Shown here piece by piece: positions 25,926 through 34,613 of a stretch of 64,000 nt of DNA. Source of the DNA: Kocuria rosea (GTDB lineage: Bacteria > Actinomycetota > Actinomycetes > Actinomycetales > Micrococcaceae). The stretch spans positions 27,895-91,894 of the forward strand of contig NZ_JAMBOG010000014.1 of the NCBI RefSeq assembly GCF_023715525.1, in the 5' to 3' direction. Under the pieces are notes generated by a model, which did no database searches, had not been told where the DNA came from, and saw only the letters and a program-made list of their open reading frames with translations. Every line of letters begins with the position of its first letter. The stretch's first letter is position 1. A program made the translations under genes and the position numbers.

Positions 25926-26771
25926 TCAGGCCCGCTCGAGCCGGCGCATCCGTGCGGCAGCCGCGGCGGGAACGGCGATCCCGGCCGCGGCCAGCGCCGC
26001 CACGAGGGCCGCCCCGGGCTGCGCCTCCGGCTCCGCGGCGGTCTGGATGTTCATGCCCGCGTTCACGGCCACCGGTGCCGCCGGGGCCGGTGCCGGCACG
26101 ACGGGAGCGGCCGGGACGGGCGCGGGCGCCACGGGGGCCGCCTGCTCCGGGGCCGCAGGCACGGGGACGGTCTCCCCCGGCACGGCCGGGGCCGCGACGG
26201 GGGTCGTGCCCACCGGGGCGACGACGGGGCTCCCGCCGTCGGCGCCCGCGCAGGCGGTGAGGAACTGCTTGAACAGGCCCAGGAGCTCGTCCGCGGTGGC
26301 CTCGTCCAGGTCCACGCCCGTCAGGAGCTCCTCGAACTGGGCGCCGGCGGCCAGCAGCGCCTGCTCGGCGGCGGCGAGCTCGGGGGTGTCCATGGCCGCG
26401 CTCATGGCCTCCTCCAGCTGCAGGACCGCGGCCTCGGCGGCGGCGACCGCCTCCGGGTCACCGGACGCCTCGGCGTCGTCCAGGGCGAGCAGGGCGGTGT
26501 CCAGCTCCACCGCCAGGTCGCCGGTGACCGACTCCACGAGGGCGTAGTAGTCGGCCTCGGCGGCCGTCACGGCCGCGGCCGCCTCCTCCAGCGCCGTCAC
26601 CGACACGGCGGTGATCCCGGCCGCGGCCAGGGCGGCGTTGAACTGGCCCGAGGCCTGCAGGCAGGCGGCGTCTTCCGGTGCAGCGACGGCGGCCGGGGCG
26701 CCCAGGAGGAGCCCTCCCAGTAGCACCGTGGCCGTGGACCCGGCGGCGGCCCATCTCTTGGCAGCAGTCAT
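25926..26771 (-). CDS. Secreted Ala-rich coiled-coil protein with C-terminal anchor
   Basis: 281 residues. Signal peptide 1-31 ends AAVAA. Residues about 32-175 are alanine- and glutamate-rich helices likely to form a coiled coil, with two cysteines (CLQASG and LTACAG) at the ends that could pair. Then a 60-residue Ala-Pro-Val linker and a C-terminal hydrophobic segment followed by RMRRLERA, a membrane anchor with basic tail. This three-part ending resembles sortase-type surface proteins, but no LPxTG or LAxTG is present; NAGMNIQTA lies where a sorting motif would be. Function unknown. Confidence 0.72.
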   Translation of the reverse strand: MTAAKRWAAAGSTATVLLGGLLLGAPAAVAAPEDAACLQASGQFNAALAAAGITAVSVTALEEAAAAVTAAEADYYALVESVTGDLAVELDTALLALDDAEASGDPEAVAAAEAAVLQLEEAMSAAMDTPELAAAEQALLAAGAQFEELLTGVDLDEATADELLGLFKQFLTACAGADGGSPVVAPVGTTPVAAPAVPGETVPVPAAPEQAAPVAPAPVPAAPVVPAPAPAAPVAVNAGMNIQTAAEPEAQPGAALVAALAAAGIAVPAAAAARMRRLERA

Positions 26772-27057
26772 CTCGTGCGTCTCCTCGTTCCCTCAGGGGC
26801 CCCAGGGCTGTCCCGGGGCCGCCAGCACGCGGGGTGACGTCCTGGACGCCACGGGCCCGCGCCGGAGCGCGGGCGGTGCCGGGGAACGGTCCTCCTGCTG
26901 GTCGTCCGGCACCGGAGGACCGGCACCGGGTGCCGGGGCCCGGGTGCGGGCCGGAGGACTGCTGTAGGGCCAAAATAGGGGACGGACGACCGCATGCACG
27001 GAAGCGAACCCGTGAGCGGTGTGTCGCGCCCGGGCCCCGGCGGTCGGCCCGGGCGGC

Positions 27058-28557
27058 CTAGGACCCGAGGCGGGGCAGGTCCTTCACGGCGGGCCCCTCC
27101 AGCAGGGATCCGTCGGCCGCGAAGCGGGAGCCGTGCAGGGGGCAGTCCCACGAGCGCTCGGCGTCGTTCCAGCTGAGCACGCCGCCCAGGTGGGTGCACA
27201 CGCCGGAGAGCCTGCAGGTCGTCCCGTCGACGGTGGAGACGGCCACGGGCCGGCCGTGCTCGCGCCCGACGACGCCCTCCCCCTCTCCGGGCGAGTGCTC
27301 GGGCAGCTCGCTCAGCTCCGCCCGGATCCAGTCCTTGGGGGCGTGGAAGCCCACGCTCCCGTTGAACTTCACCGCGGTGAGGACGTCGGCCGGCGAGGTC
27401 GTGCGCCGCCCGAGCACCTGCGCCCACGGGACGCTGCCGCCGAGGATCTCGGCGCTGAGGGCGAGCGCGGCGGCGACGGCGTTGCTCATCCCCCACTTGT
27501 TGTAGCCGGTGGCGAGGTAGATGCCGCCGCCCCCGCGCGGCAGGGTCCCGATGAAGGGGACGGCGCCGACGGACTGGTAGTCCTGGGCGGACCACACGTG
27601 GGTGCGCTCGGCTCCCGGGAAGTGGCGCTGCGTCCACTGCTCGAGGTCGTCCACGGCCGCCCGGGGCGACGGGGAGCGGCCCACCACGTGGTCGTTGCCG
27701 CCCACGAGCAGCAGCTCCTCCTCGCCGACGGGCACGGTGCGCAGGGTGCGTGTGGGAGTGTCGGCGGTGATGTACATCCCCGCCGGGATGGAGGCCGGCG
27801 CGCCGGGGACGCGGTAGGTCATGGCGTAGGACCGGCTCGGGGAGACCTTGGCGAAGTACCCGCCGCGGTCCAGGACCGGGATGCCGGTGGCCAGCACGAG
27901 GCGGTCGGCGCGGACCGGGCCCTCGGTGGTCCGCACCGTGAGCGGCGAGCGGATCCCGGCGCCGGTGATCCGCACGCCCTCGGCCAGGGTGCCGCCGCGT
28001 TCGCGCAGCTCGGCGGCGAGGGCGCCGAGCACCTCCATCGGGTGGAACTGGGCCTGGTCCGGCAACGTGATCGACCCGGAGACCTCGTAGGGCAGCTCCG
28101 TGTCACGGGTCCAGTTCACGTGCAGCCCGGCGGCCCGGGCCGCCTCCAGCTCCTTCCGGAGGGAGGCCGCCCCCTTGGACGTGGTCGCGTAGGTCCAGGC
28201 GTCGCGGCGCTGGTACGGGACGCCGCGCTCGTCGAGGTAGCGCCGCAGCCAGGCGGTGCCCTCCCGGTTGCCCTCCACGTAGGCGCGGAGCACCTCCTCC
28301 GAGTGGTGGCGGCGGATCTGGGAGAGCGTGGTGCCCTGCAGCAGCGACAGCTTCGCGGTGGTGTTGCCCGTGGTCACGGCCCCGACGGTGCGTGCCTCCA
28401 GGACCGCGACCCGCTGCCCGGCGCGGGCCAGCAGGACCGCCGTGGTGAGCCCGGTCAGCCCCGCGCCCGCCACCACGGTGTCGTAGTGCGCCCCGGGCAC
28501 GAACTCGTCCGCTGCGGCGGCGGGGACCTGGTGTGTGTCGAGCCATACGGATCTCAT
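27058..28557 (-). CDS. FAD-dependent oxidoreductase with C-terminal Rieske domain
   Basis: A 499-residue flavoprotein. The N-terminal glycine motif is VVAGAGLTGLTTAVLLARAG; the DAO-type fold extends to about residue 385. The C-terminal 100 residues hold a Rieske [2Fe-2S] site, VCTHLGG and CPLHGS. This fusion resembles proteins annotated as glycine/D-amino acid oxidase with Rieske domain, found beside halogenase or amine oxidation genes, with no firm substrate. ATG at 28557; CAGGAT lies six bases before it. Divergent from the radical SAM gene 120 bp away. Confidence 0.85.
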   Translation of the reverse strand: MRSVWLDTHQVPAAAADEFVPGAHYDTVVAGAGLTGLTTAVLLARAGQRVAVLEARTVGAVTTGNTTAKLSLLQGTTLSQIRRHHSEEVLRAYVEGNREGTAWLRRYLDERGVPYQRRDAWTYATTSKGAASLRKELEAARAAGLHVNWTRDTELPYEVSGSITLPDQAQFHPMEVLGALAAELRERGGTLAEGVRITGAGIRSPLTVRTTEGPVRADRLVLATGIPVLDRGGYFAKVSPSRSYAMTYRVPGAPASIPAGMYITADTPTRTLRTVPVGEEELLLVGGNDHVVGRSPSPRAAVDDLEQWTQRHFPGAERTHVWSAQDYQSVGAVPFIGTLPRGGGGIYLATGYNKWGMSNAVAAALALSAEILGGSVPWAQVLGRRTTSPADVLTAVKFNGSVGFHAPKDWIRAELSELPEHSPGEGEGVVGREHGRPVAVSTVDGTTCRLSGVCTHLGGVLSWNDAERSWDCPLHGSRFAADGSLLEGPAVKDLPRLGS

Positions 28558-28676
28558 GGGCCCATCCTGGCGGCCCGGGGGCGCCCGGTCCACTGCCGGA
28601 CCGGGGAAGTCCGCCGGGAGCACGGCCGGGCGCCCCGGGGGAACCGGGTGTCGGAGGGCGCCCGTAGGGTGGTCCC

Positions 28677-29744
28677 ATGCCCTCGGACCCGTCGATGGTC
28701 GACATCACCCGCATCTACTACGAGCCGGCGGCGGCCGAGCTGCCCCGGGGGCGCGAGGTCCTCGAGCGGTGGCCGGACGCGACGCTCGTGGAGGTGCCGA
28801 GCCACTGGCAGATCCCGGAGCTGCACGGCAACGAGGCCAACGCGCGGCGGTGGGTGCGGATCAAGCGCGAGGCGCTGGTGCTGGGGGTCAAGAAGTCCCT
28901 CGCGGCCCGGCCCAACGGCCGCTCCGCGGACTTCATCGCGCCGTCGACCGCCAACGGCTGCGCCATGGCCTGCGCCTACTGCTACGTGCCGCGCCGGAAG
29001 GGCTACAGCAACCCCGTGACGGTCTTCGCCAACATCGAGCAGATCACCGGCTACCTGGACCGGCACATCCGCCGGCAGGGGGCCAAGCCGGAGCCCAACC
29101 AGTGCGACGAGCACGCGTGGGTGTACGACCTCGGGGAGAACAGCGACTGCTCCGTGGACGCGCTGCTCAGCGAGAACGTGCACGACCTCGTGGACCTGTT
29201 CCGCCGCCACCCCACGGCCAAGGCCTCCTTCGCCACCAAGTACGTGAACCGGCAGCTGCTGGACTGGGACCCCCAGGGCCGCACCCGGGTGCGCTTCTCG
29301 CTGATGCCCGCGCACCTGGCCAAGCTGACGGACATCCGCACGACCCCCGTGCCCGAGCGGATCGCGGCGATCGACGACTTCGTGGCGGCCGGCTACGAGG
29401 TGCACGTGAACTTCTCACCGGTGATCGTCACGGACACCTGGCTCCAGGACTGGGCGGAGCTGTTCGACCAGCTCGACGCCGGCCTCGGCCCCGCGGCGAA
29501 GGAGCAGCTCGCGGCGGAGGTCATCTTCCTGACGCACAACGCGCAGCTGCACGAGGTGAACACCCAGTGGCACCCCAGGGCGGAGGAGGTGCTGTGGCGC
29601 CCCGACCTGCAGGAGACCAAGCGCTCCCAGAACGGCGCCCTGAACGTGCGCTACCGCTTCCGTGACAAGCAGCGCTACCTGGAGCAGTTCCTCGAACTGG
29701 TGGGGCGCAAGCTGCCGTACTGCGACGTGCGCTACGCGTTCTGA
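28677..29744 (+). CDS. Spore photoproduct lyase family radical SAM protein
   Basis: A 355-residue radical SAM enzyme with the CxxxCxxC cluster at Cys95, Cys99 and Cys102 (CAMACAYC), as in SplB, which repairs the spore photoproduct in UV-damaged DNA of endospores. Large parts after this (TKYVNRQLLDWDPQGRTRVRFSLMP, YEVHVNFSPVIV) match actinobacterial SPL-family proteins. Micrococcales do not make endospores, so the substrate is probably different. TAGGGT sits six bases before the ATG (leaderless). A second ATG lies 18 bases further in. Confidence 0.85.
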   Translation: MPSDPSMVDITRIYYEPAAAELPRGREVLERWPDATLVEVPSHWQIPELHGNEANARRWVRIKREALVLGVKKSLAARPNGRSADFIAPSTANGCAMACAYCYVPRRKGYSNPVTVFANIEQITGYLDRHIRRQGAKPEPNQCDEHAWVYDLGENSDCSVDALLSENVHDLVDLFRRHPTAKASFATKYVNRQLLDWDPQGRTRVRFSLMPAHLAKLTDIRTTPVPERIAAIDDFVAAGYEVHVNFSPVIVTDTWLQDWAELFDQLDAGLGPAAKEQLAAEVIFLTHNAQLHEVNTQWHPRAEEVLWRPDLQETKRSQNGALNVRYRFRDKQRYLEQFLELVGRKLPYCDVRYAF

Positions 29745-29757
29745 GCCGGCGCGGACG

Positions 29758-30108
29758 TCAGGCGACCCGCGGGTTGCCGTCCCCGGGGTCGCCCGAGACC
29801 GTGGTCAGGAGGAACACCGAGTGCTCGATCGCCTCGACGGAGTGCCGGGAGCCCGTGAGGGAGAGCAGCGCGCCCGGGACGAGCTCCTCGGCGAGCTGGC
29901 CGCGCTTGAGCACGCGGACCCGGCCGTGGAGCAGCTGCAGGGTCGCCGCGGGCGGGGCGTCCTGCTCGGAGAGCTCCGTGCCGGCGCGCAGGCCCATCAC
30001 CGTCTGGCGCAGCACGCCGTCGTGGACCACCTGGTCGGCGCACCGCCCGTTGCCGGCCGTGCGGGCCTTCTCGAGAACGACCGCGGCGCGGTCGTGGAGC
30101 TGGGGCAT
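29758..30108 (-). CDS. Cupin domain protein
   Basis: 116 residues forming one small beta-barrel cupin (TLQLLHGRVRVL, LVPGALLSLTGSRHSVEA). Metal ligands of the classical cupin motif are only partly present: His60 and His88 are candidates. Strong AAGGAGG four bases before the ATG. Role unknown; probably sensing or housekeeping. Confidence 0.7.
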   Translation of the reverse strand: MPQLHDRAAVVLEKARTAGNGRCADQVVHDGVLRQTVMGLRAGTELSEQDAPPAATLQLLHGRVRVLKRGQLAEELVPGALLSLTGSRHSVEAIEHSVFLLTTVSGDPGDGNPRVA

Positions 30109-30159
30109 CGCTCCTCCTTCTGCTGCGGGGTCAGCGGTCGGTGATCCGGAGGGGAACGG

Positions 30160-30678
30160 TCAGAGCAGGGCTCCCTCGAGGCGCAGCAGGTACTCCTTGC
30201 GCGCCATGCCGCCCGCGTACCCGGTGAGCCGGCCGTTGGCGCCGACGATCCGGTGGCACGGGACGAGCAGGCTCACGGGGTTGCGGCCGTTGGCGGCCCC
30301 GACCGCCTGCGCGGCCTTCGGCGCACCGATCTCACGGGCGACCTGCCCGTAGGTGCCGGTCGTCCCGTAGGGGATCCCGGCCAGCGCGTTCCACACCCGC
30401 ACCTGGAAGGGCGTGCCGTGCAGGACCACGGCGGCGTCGAAATCCCGGAGCCGTCCCGCGAAGTACTCGTCGAGCTGCTCGCGCACGTGCGGGAGGACGG
30501 CGTCGTCCCGCACGCCGAAGGAGCCGGGCACCGGTCCCTGCCGCGCGCCCTCGACGGAGAGGGCCGCGAGCGCGCCGTCCTCCTCGACGAGCGCGAGCGG
30601 GCCGATGGGCGAGTCCACCATGGCGTAGCGGCGGTCGGCGGGCGTGGTCGGGGATGCAGGGCGCAGTGTCAGTCCCAT
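30160..30678 (-). CDS. ogt: Methylated-DNA-[protein]-cysteine S-methyltransferase
   Basis: A 172-residue suicide DNA-repair protein that moves the alkyl group from O6-methylguanine to itself. The active-site motif PCHRI contains acceptor Cys141; the helix-turn-helix region TTGTYGQVAREIG and GANGRNP precede it. Length and the absence of an AdaA domain fit Ogt. TAGACT six bases before the ATG suggests a leaderless mRNA. Confidence 0.93.
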   Translation of the reverse strand: MGLTLRPASPTTPADRRYAMVDSPIGPLALVEEDGALAALSVEGARQGPVPGSFGVRDDAVLPHVREQLDEYFAGRLRDFDAAVVLHGTPFQVRVWNALAGIPYGTTGTYGQVAREIGAPKAAQAVGAANGRNPVSLLVPCHRIVGANGRLTGYAGGMARKEYLLRLEGALL

Positions 30679-30687
30679 GGTGCGAGT

Positions 30688-31425
30688 CTACGCCCGGCCC
30701 AGCTCTTCCCTGGGGCGGCGGGCCAGGGAGTAGGAGGGCTCGCGCAGCCGGTGGGTCCAGCCGTAGTTCTCGGCGCCGACGGGGACGTTGAGCAGGGGGT
30801 CGAAGCGCTCGGTGTGGTCGACCGGGGCCCCGGCCTGCAGCTCCGCCGTGCCGAAGCGGCGCCACGGCCCGAGAGGGGTGGCCCAGTAGAGGCCGAGGAC
30901 CCACGGCTCGGCGGCGACCGCCTCCCGGAAGCGGTCGGGACGGGCGGGCAGCGGCTCCGCGCGCGGCTCGGAGCGGACGGCGACGAGCACCGGCCCGTGC
31001 GTGCCGCGGTAGGGCATGAAGGAGGCGAAGGCGCCGTCGGGCACGTACCGGTGGAGCGTCGGGACGAAGCGGGAGAGCCGCCCGCTGCCGGCGGTGGCCA
31101 GGAGGACGTCGGCGCGGCCGTCGTGGCCCTCGGCGTCGCCCCCCGCGCCCTCCCCCGCGGGGACGGGCACGCGCAGGGCCAGGCCCAGGATGTCGGGCCA
31201 GCCGTGCGGGAGGCCGGCGGAGCGCGAAAAGCGGGCGCGCACGGGCTCCTGGCCGGGCTCGTCGATCCAGCGGATGCCGCTGTCCCCGCCGCCGGTCCGG
31301 GTGAGCGTTCCGTCGAGGCCCGTCCCCTCCGGGTGGATGGGCCGGTGGGGCCGGAACCGCTTGAGCACGACGAACGGGGCGCGGGCCGCGGAGCCGAGCA
31401 GGGCGCTGACAGGTGCGGTCGTCAT
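30688..31425 (-). CDS. Conserved hypothetical protein
   Basis: 245 residues, no signal peptide or membrane segment. Contains PHGWPDILGLALRVP, DVLLATAGSGRLSRF and PLGPWRRFG. The pattern recalls an actinobacterial family sometimes annotated as phosphodiesterase, but no catalytic motif can be identified. TAGCGT six bases before the ATG. It lies upstream of ogt on the same strand (9-bp gap), so the two may share a transcript although ogt has its own promoter-like hexamer. Confidence 0.6.
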   Translation of the reverse strand: MTTAPVSALLGSAARAPFVVLKRFRPHRPIHPEGTGLDGTLTRTGGGDSGIRWIDEPGQEPVRARFSRSAGLPHGWPDILGLALRVPVPAGEGAGGDAEGHDGRADVLLATAGSGRLSRFVPTLHRYVPDGAFASFMPYRGTHGPVLVAVRSEPRAEPLPARPDRFREAVAAEPWVLGLYWATPLGPWRRFGTAELQAGAPVDHTERFDPLLNVPVGAENYGWTHRLREPSYSLARRPREELGRA

Positions 31426-31515
31426 GGGCCCACGCTACCCGCCGCACCGGCCCGGCGCGCCGGTGCCGGTCGCCACGCAGCAGTGCGTGCGCTCCGTGAC
31501 GACCGGTCCTGCGGC

Positions 31516-32619
31516 TCAGCTGCGGGCGGTCTCGGGGGTCGCCTCGTAGACGGGGTAGTCCGTGTAGCCCTCGGCGCCCTGGGAGTAGAAGGTCCGGGGG
31601 TTCGGCTGGTTCTCCGGCAAACCCTCCGCCCAGCGGCGGACCAGGTCCGGGTTCGCGATCGCGGGGCGCCCGACGACGACGCCGTCGGCCACGTCCTCCT
31701 CGAGCAGCCGCACGCCCTCCTCGCGGCTGGTGGGGGTGCCGAAGCCGCTGTTGGCGAGGAACACGCCGCCGAACGCCCGGCGCAGCCCCTGCACGAGCTC
31801 GCCCTCCGGCTCCCGGTGCAGGACGGAGAGGTAGGCCAGGCCCAGGTCCTTGATGCCGTCCACCAGGGCGGTGTAGGTGGCCACGACGTCCTCGTGGTCC
31901 AGCTCCCAGGCGTCCTGGATGTTGTGCTCCGGGGAGATGCGCAGGCCCACCTTGTCCGCGCCGATCGCCTCGGCGACCGCCCGGACGACCTCGACGACGA
32001 GGCGGGCGCGGTTCTCCGGGGTGCCGCCGTACTCGTCGGTGCGCTGGTTGGCGCCCGGGGCGAGGAACTCGTGCAGCAGGTAGCCGTTGGCGCCGTGGAG
32101 CTCCACGCCGTCCAGGCCGGCCTCGACCGCGTTGCGGGAGGCCTGCACGAAGGTCGCGACCACCCCGGGCAGCTCCTCGGCGGTCAGGGCGCGCGGGACG
32201 GGCAGGCCGACCTTGCCGCGGTAGGTGTGGATCTCGCCCTCGACCGCGACCGCGCTCGGCGCGACGGGCTGGGCACCGCCGTTGAGGTCCGGGTGGGAGA
32301 CCCGCCCGGCGTGCATGACCTGCATGAAGATCCGGCCGTCGGCGGCGTGCACGGCGTCGGCCACGCGGCGCCAGCCCTCGACCTGCTCGGGGGTCTGGAT
32401 GCCGGGCTGGAACGCGAAGCCCTGGCCCACCACGTCCGGGTACGTGCCCTCGGTGACGATCAGGCCCATCGAGGCGCGCTGGGCGTAGTGCTCGACGTTG
32501 AGGTCGCCGGGGACGCCGTCCCGGCCGGAGCGCATGCGGGTGAGCGGGGCCATCACGAGGCGGTTCGGCAGCTTCAGGGAGCCGACGGTGAGCGGGGTGG
32601 TGAGGGTGGACTCAGGCAC
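31516..32619 (-). CDS. Old yellow enzyme family alkene reductase
   Basis: A 367-residue FMN-dependent NAD(P)H oxidoreductase of NemA/OYE type. Flavin contacts are in LVMAPLTRMRSG; the substrate pair is in QVMHAGRVSH (family pattern HxxN/H-H), and the barrel signature is VELHGANGYLLHEFLAPGANQRTDEYGG. It should reduce electron-poor alkenes, nitro compounds or quinones and often serves detoxification. Preceded by an AraC gene on the same strand 60 bp upstream, which may control it. Confidence 0.9.
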   Translation of the reverse strand: MPESTLTTPLTVGSLKLPNRLVMAPLTRMRSGRDGVPGDLNVEHYAQRASMGLIVTEGTYPDVVGQGFAFQPGIQTPEQVEGWRRVADAVHAADGRIFMQVMHAGRVSHPDLNGGAQPVAPSAVAVEGEIHTYRGKVGLPVPRALTAEELPGVVATFVQASRNAVEAGLDGVELHGANGYLLHEFLAPGANQRTDEYGGTPENRARLVVEVVRAVAEAIGADKVGLRISPEHNIQDAWELDHEDVVATYTALVDGIKDLGLAYLSVLHREPEGELVQGLRRAFGGVFLANSGFGTPTSREEGVRLLEEDVADGVVVGRPAIANPDLVRRWAEGLPENQPNPRTFYSQGAEGYTDYPVYEATPETARS

Positions 32620-32667
32620 GGGGCCGTCCTTTCGTCGGGAAACGGTGGTCTGCTTCTCCCAACGACG

Positions 32668-32681
32668 AACAGCGCCCTGTT
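32668..32681. promoter_or_regulatory. Short inverted repeat upstream of the alkene reductase
   Basis: AACAG-CGCC-CTGTT, a perfect 5-bp inverted repeat. The motif GAACAG recurs inverted as CTGTTC at 32696-32701 inside the AraC 3' end. Possible regulator site; low confidence. Confidence 0.35.
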
Positions 32682-33507
32682 ATTTGCCTCCTCCACTGTT
32701 CGATCCGTCACATCGCTCTGCGCCGTAGCCCCGCGGCGTGCGGCCGAGGACCGCGCGGAACTCGCGGGTGAGGTGGGACTGGTCGGCGAAGCCCAGGTCC
32801 GCGGCGAGCGCGCCGAGGTCCGCGGCCGGCTCCGCCCGCACCCGCTCGGCCGCCTCCTGCAGGCGGCGCCGCCGGAGCAGCCGCTGCGGCGGCATCCCCA
32901 CGAACCGGGCCGCGAGCCGCTGGAGCGTCCGCTCGGACACGTGCAGCTCGTGCGCGAGCTCGGCCGGGCTGCGCGTGCCCGGACCGGTCTCGACGAGCTC
33001 GACCATCCGGTTCGCCACCGTCCCCTCCTGGAGGACCTCGTCCGGCACCGCCGCGGCCCGGGCCCGGACGTGCTCCAGGAGCCGCCCGGCGGCCGCGGCG
33101 CGGCGGGCCCCGGGGTCCGGACCGGCCATGGCCTCCACCACGCAGCGGTGCAGGTCCGGGGCCTCCAGCGGCGCGGAGCGGTCGAGCAGCTCCGCCGGGC
33201 GGTCGGTGAGCAGCAGGACCCCGGCCGGGCGCAGCAGCGCACCCACCGCCCAGCCGGTCCCGGTCAGCACCCGGGTGGAGGCCCGCGTGGTGGGCCCGTG
33301 CACGGCCACGCCGCCGGGCTCGACCACCACGTTGCTCGCGGGGTAGCCGAGCACCAGCTGCTCGACCCGCTCCCCCGCCGGCAGGTCCCACTCCGGGATC
33401 CACAGCTGCCGGACCAGGTGGGCGACGTCGTCGGGTGCGGGAAGGCGCGTCACGGTGGCCCGCGGTCCCGGCGTGAGGTGGCCCCGCGTGGTGGGCGGCT
33501 CGGTCAT
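32680..33507 (-). CDS. AraC-family transcriptional regulator
   Basis: A 275-residue regulator. The C-terminal AraC DNA-binding domain is clear: ELAHELHVSERTLQRLAARFVGMPPQRLLRRRRLQEAAERV, then LAADLGFADQSHLTREFRAVLGRTPRGY. The N-terminal 140 residues resemble the DUF6597-type sensor of such regulators. TACGCT six bases before the ATG (33514-33519) suggests a leaderless transcript. It shares the short intergenic segment with the divergent VOC gene and may regulate that gene or the downstream alkene reductase. Confidence 0.87.
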   Translation of the reverse strand: MTEPPTTRGHLTPGPRATVTRLPAPDDVAHLVRQLWIPEWDLPAGERVEQLVLGYPASNVVVEPGGVAVHGPTTRASTRVLTGTGWAVGALLRPAGVLLLTDRPAELLDRSAPLEAPDLHRCVVEAMAGPDPGARRAAAAGRLLEHVRARAAAVPDEVLQEGTVANRMVELVETGPGTRSPAELAHELHVSERTLQRLAARFVGMPPQRLLRRRRLQEAAERVRAEPAADLGALAADLGFADQSHLTREFRAVLGRTPRGYGAERCDGSNSGGGK

Positions 33508-33591
33508 GGCACGAGCGTAGCCAGCGCCGCGGCCGCGACCCTGGCGGAAATCTTCAAGCATCCCGGCCGCCCCGGCCCCTAGCCTCGGAGC

Positions 33592-34152
33592 ATGAGCGCA
33601 GCACAGAGCACCCCGGGCGCCACCGGCGCGCACACCACGGACGGGACGCCGCACGGCTTCACGTCCCTGACCCCCTTCCTCGCCGTCGTGGACGCCGCCG
33701 GCGCCCTCGACTTCTACGGCCGCGTCCTCGGCGCCACGCTTGTGGACCGGACCGAGATGCCCGAGCCCGACGGGACGCCCGTCGTGGTCCACGCGACCCT
33801 CGACCTCGGCCGGGGCCGGCTCCAGGTGGGGGAGGCGAATCCCGCCTTCCACCTCGTGCCCCCGCCCGCGGGCGAGGACGACTGCTACTCCCTGGGCCTG
33901 TACGTCCCGGACGTCGACGCCGTCGTGGCCCGCGCGGTCGAGGCCGGCGCCACGGTCCGCGAGCCGGCCACCGACTTCGCCTCGGGCGACCGGTACGCGA
34001 GCATCCGGGACCCCTTCGGGGTGCGGTGGTCGATCATGACGCGCGTCGAGGACCTCTCCGACGAGGAGAGCGCCGCGCGCGTCGAGGACCTCTCCGACGA
34101 GGAGAGCGCCGCGCGCGTCGCGCAGTGGGCGGCGTCGCTGAGCGGGCAGTGA
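33592..34152 (+). CDS. VOC (glyoxalase/PhnB-like) family protein
   Basis: A 186-residue vicinal-oxygen-chelate fold protein: LTPFLAVVDAAGALDFYGRVLGA at the start of the first beta-alpha-beta module and DRYASIRDPFGVRWSI at the end of the second. Likely a metal-binding enzyme or binding protein with unknown ligand. The C-terminus carries a perfect duplication of twelve residues (VEDLSDEESAAR). TAGCCT six bases before ATG, leaderless type. Confidence 0.8.
   Translation: MSAAQSTPGATGAHTTDGTPHGFTSLTPFLAVVDAAGALDFYGRVLGATLVDRTEMPEPDGTPVVVHATLDLGRGRLQVGEANPAFHLVPPPAGEDDCYSLGLYVPDVDAVVARAVEAGATVREPATDFASGDRYASIRDPFGVRWSIMTRVEDLSDEESAARVEDLSDEESAARVAQWAASLSGQ
34045..34116 (+). repeat. 36-bp perfect tandem duplication inside a gene
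   Basis: Positions 34045-34080 are repeated exactly at 34081-34116, adding twelve residues (VEDLSDEESAAR twice) in frame to the C-terminal tail of the VOC protein. Identity at every base indicates a recent slippage or unequal-crossover event. Confidence 0.95.
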
Positions 34153-34184
34153 CCGCGGGGCCCGGCGCGGCCGCGGGCCCGTGC

Positions 34185-34613
34185 CTACCCCTGGGCGGGG
34201 GCGTGGAGCTCCAGGGCGATGTTGTCCGGGTCGCGGAACTCCAGGATGTGGCCGGCCCCGATGTCCTTGATCGTCCCGTGGGCGACCTGCAGCTCGTCGA
34301 GCACGGCGACCGCCTCCTCGAGGTCGGCCCGGGACGCCACGGTGAAGCTCAGGTGGTCGAGGCCGACCCGGTCCTCGTCGTGCCGGTCCGGGTCGGAGGC
34401 GGCCGGGCGCAGCCCCAGCAGGCCTCCGTCGAAGCGGTAGATGACGCCGCCGAACAGGAAGGACAGCTGGTCCTTCGTCGCCTGGTCGGCGTCCTCGGGC
34501 GGGGCCTCGAAGGCCGTCTCGAAGCCGAACACGGCGTCGTAGAAGGCGCGGGAGCGGTCGATGTCCGTGACGGTGAGGCGGACGTGGGCGTAGTCGGTGA
34601 CGTGGATGGGCAC
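34185..34613 (-). CDS. VOC family protein (glyoxalase-like)
   Basis: 142 residues, one VOC domain with two beta-alpha-beta-beta-beta modules: YAHVRLTVTDIDRSRAFYDAVFG and HILEFRDPDNIALELHAP, the latter with a metal-ligand glutamate. His, His and Glu positions resemble a divalent-metal site. Function not predictable. Convergent with the first VOC gene. Confidence 0.82.
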   Translation of the reverse strand: MPIHVTDYAHVRLTVTDIDRSRAFYDAVFGFETAFEAPPEDADQATKDQLSFLFGGVIYRFDGGLLGLRPAASDPDRHDEDRVGLDHLSFTVASRADLEEAVAVLDELQVAHGTIKDIGAGHILEFRDPDNIALELHAPAQG

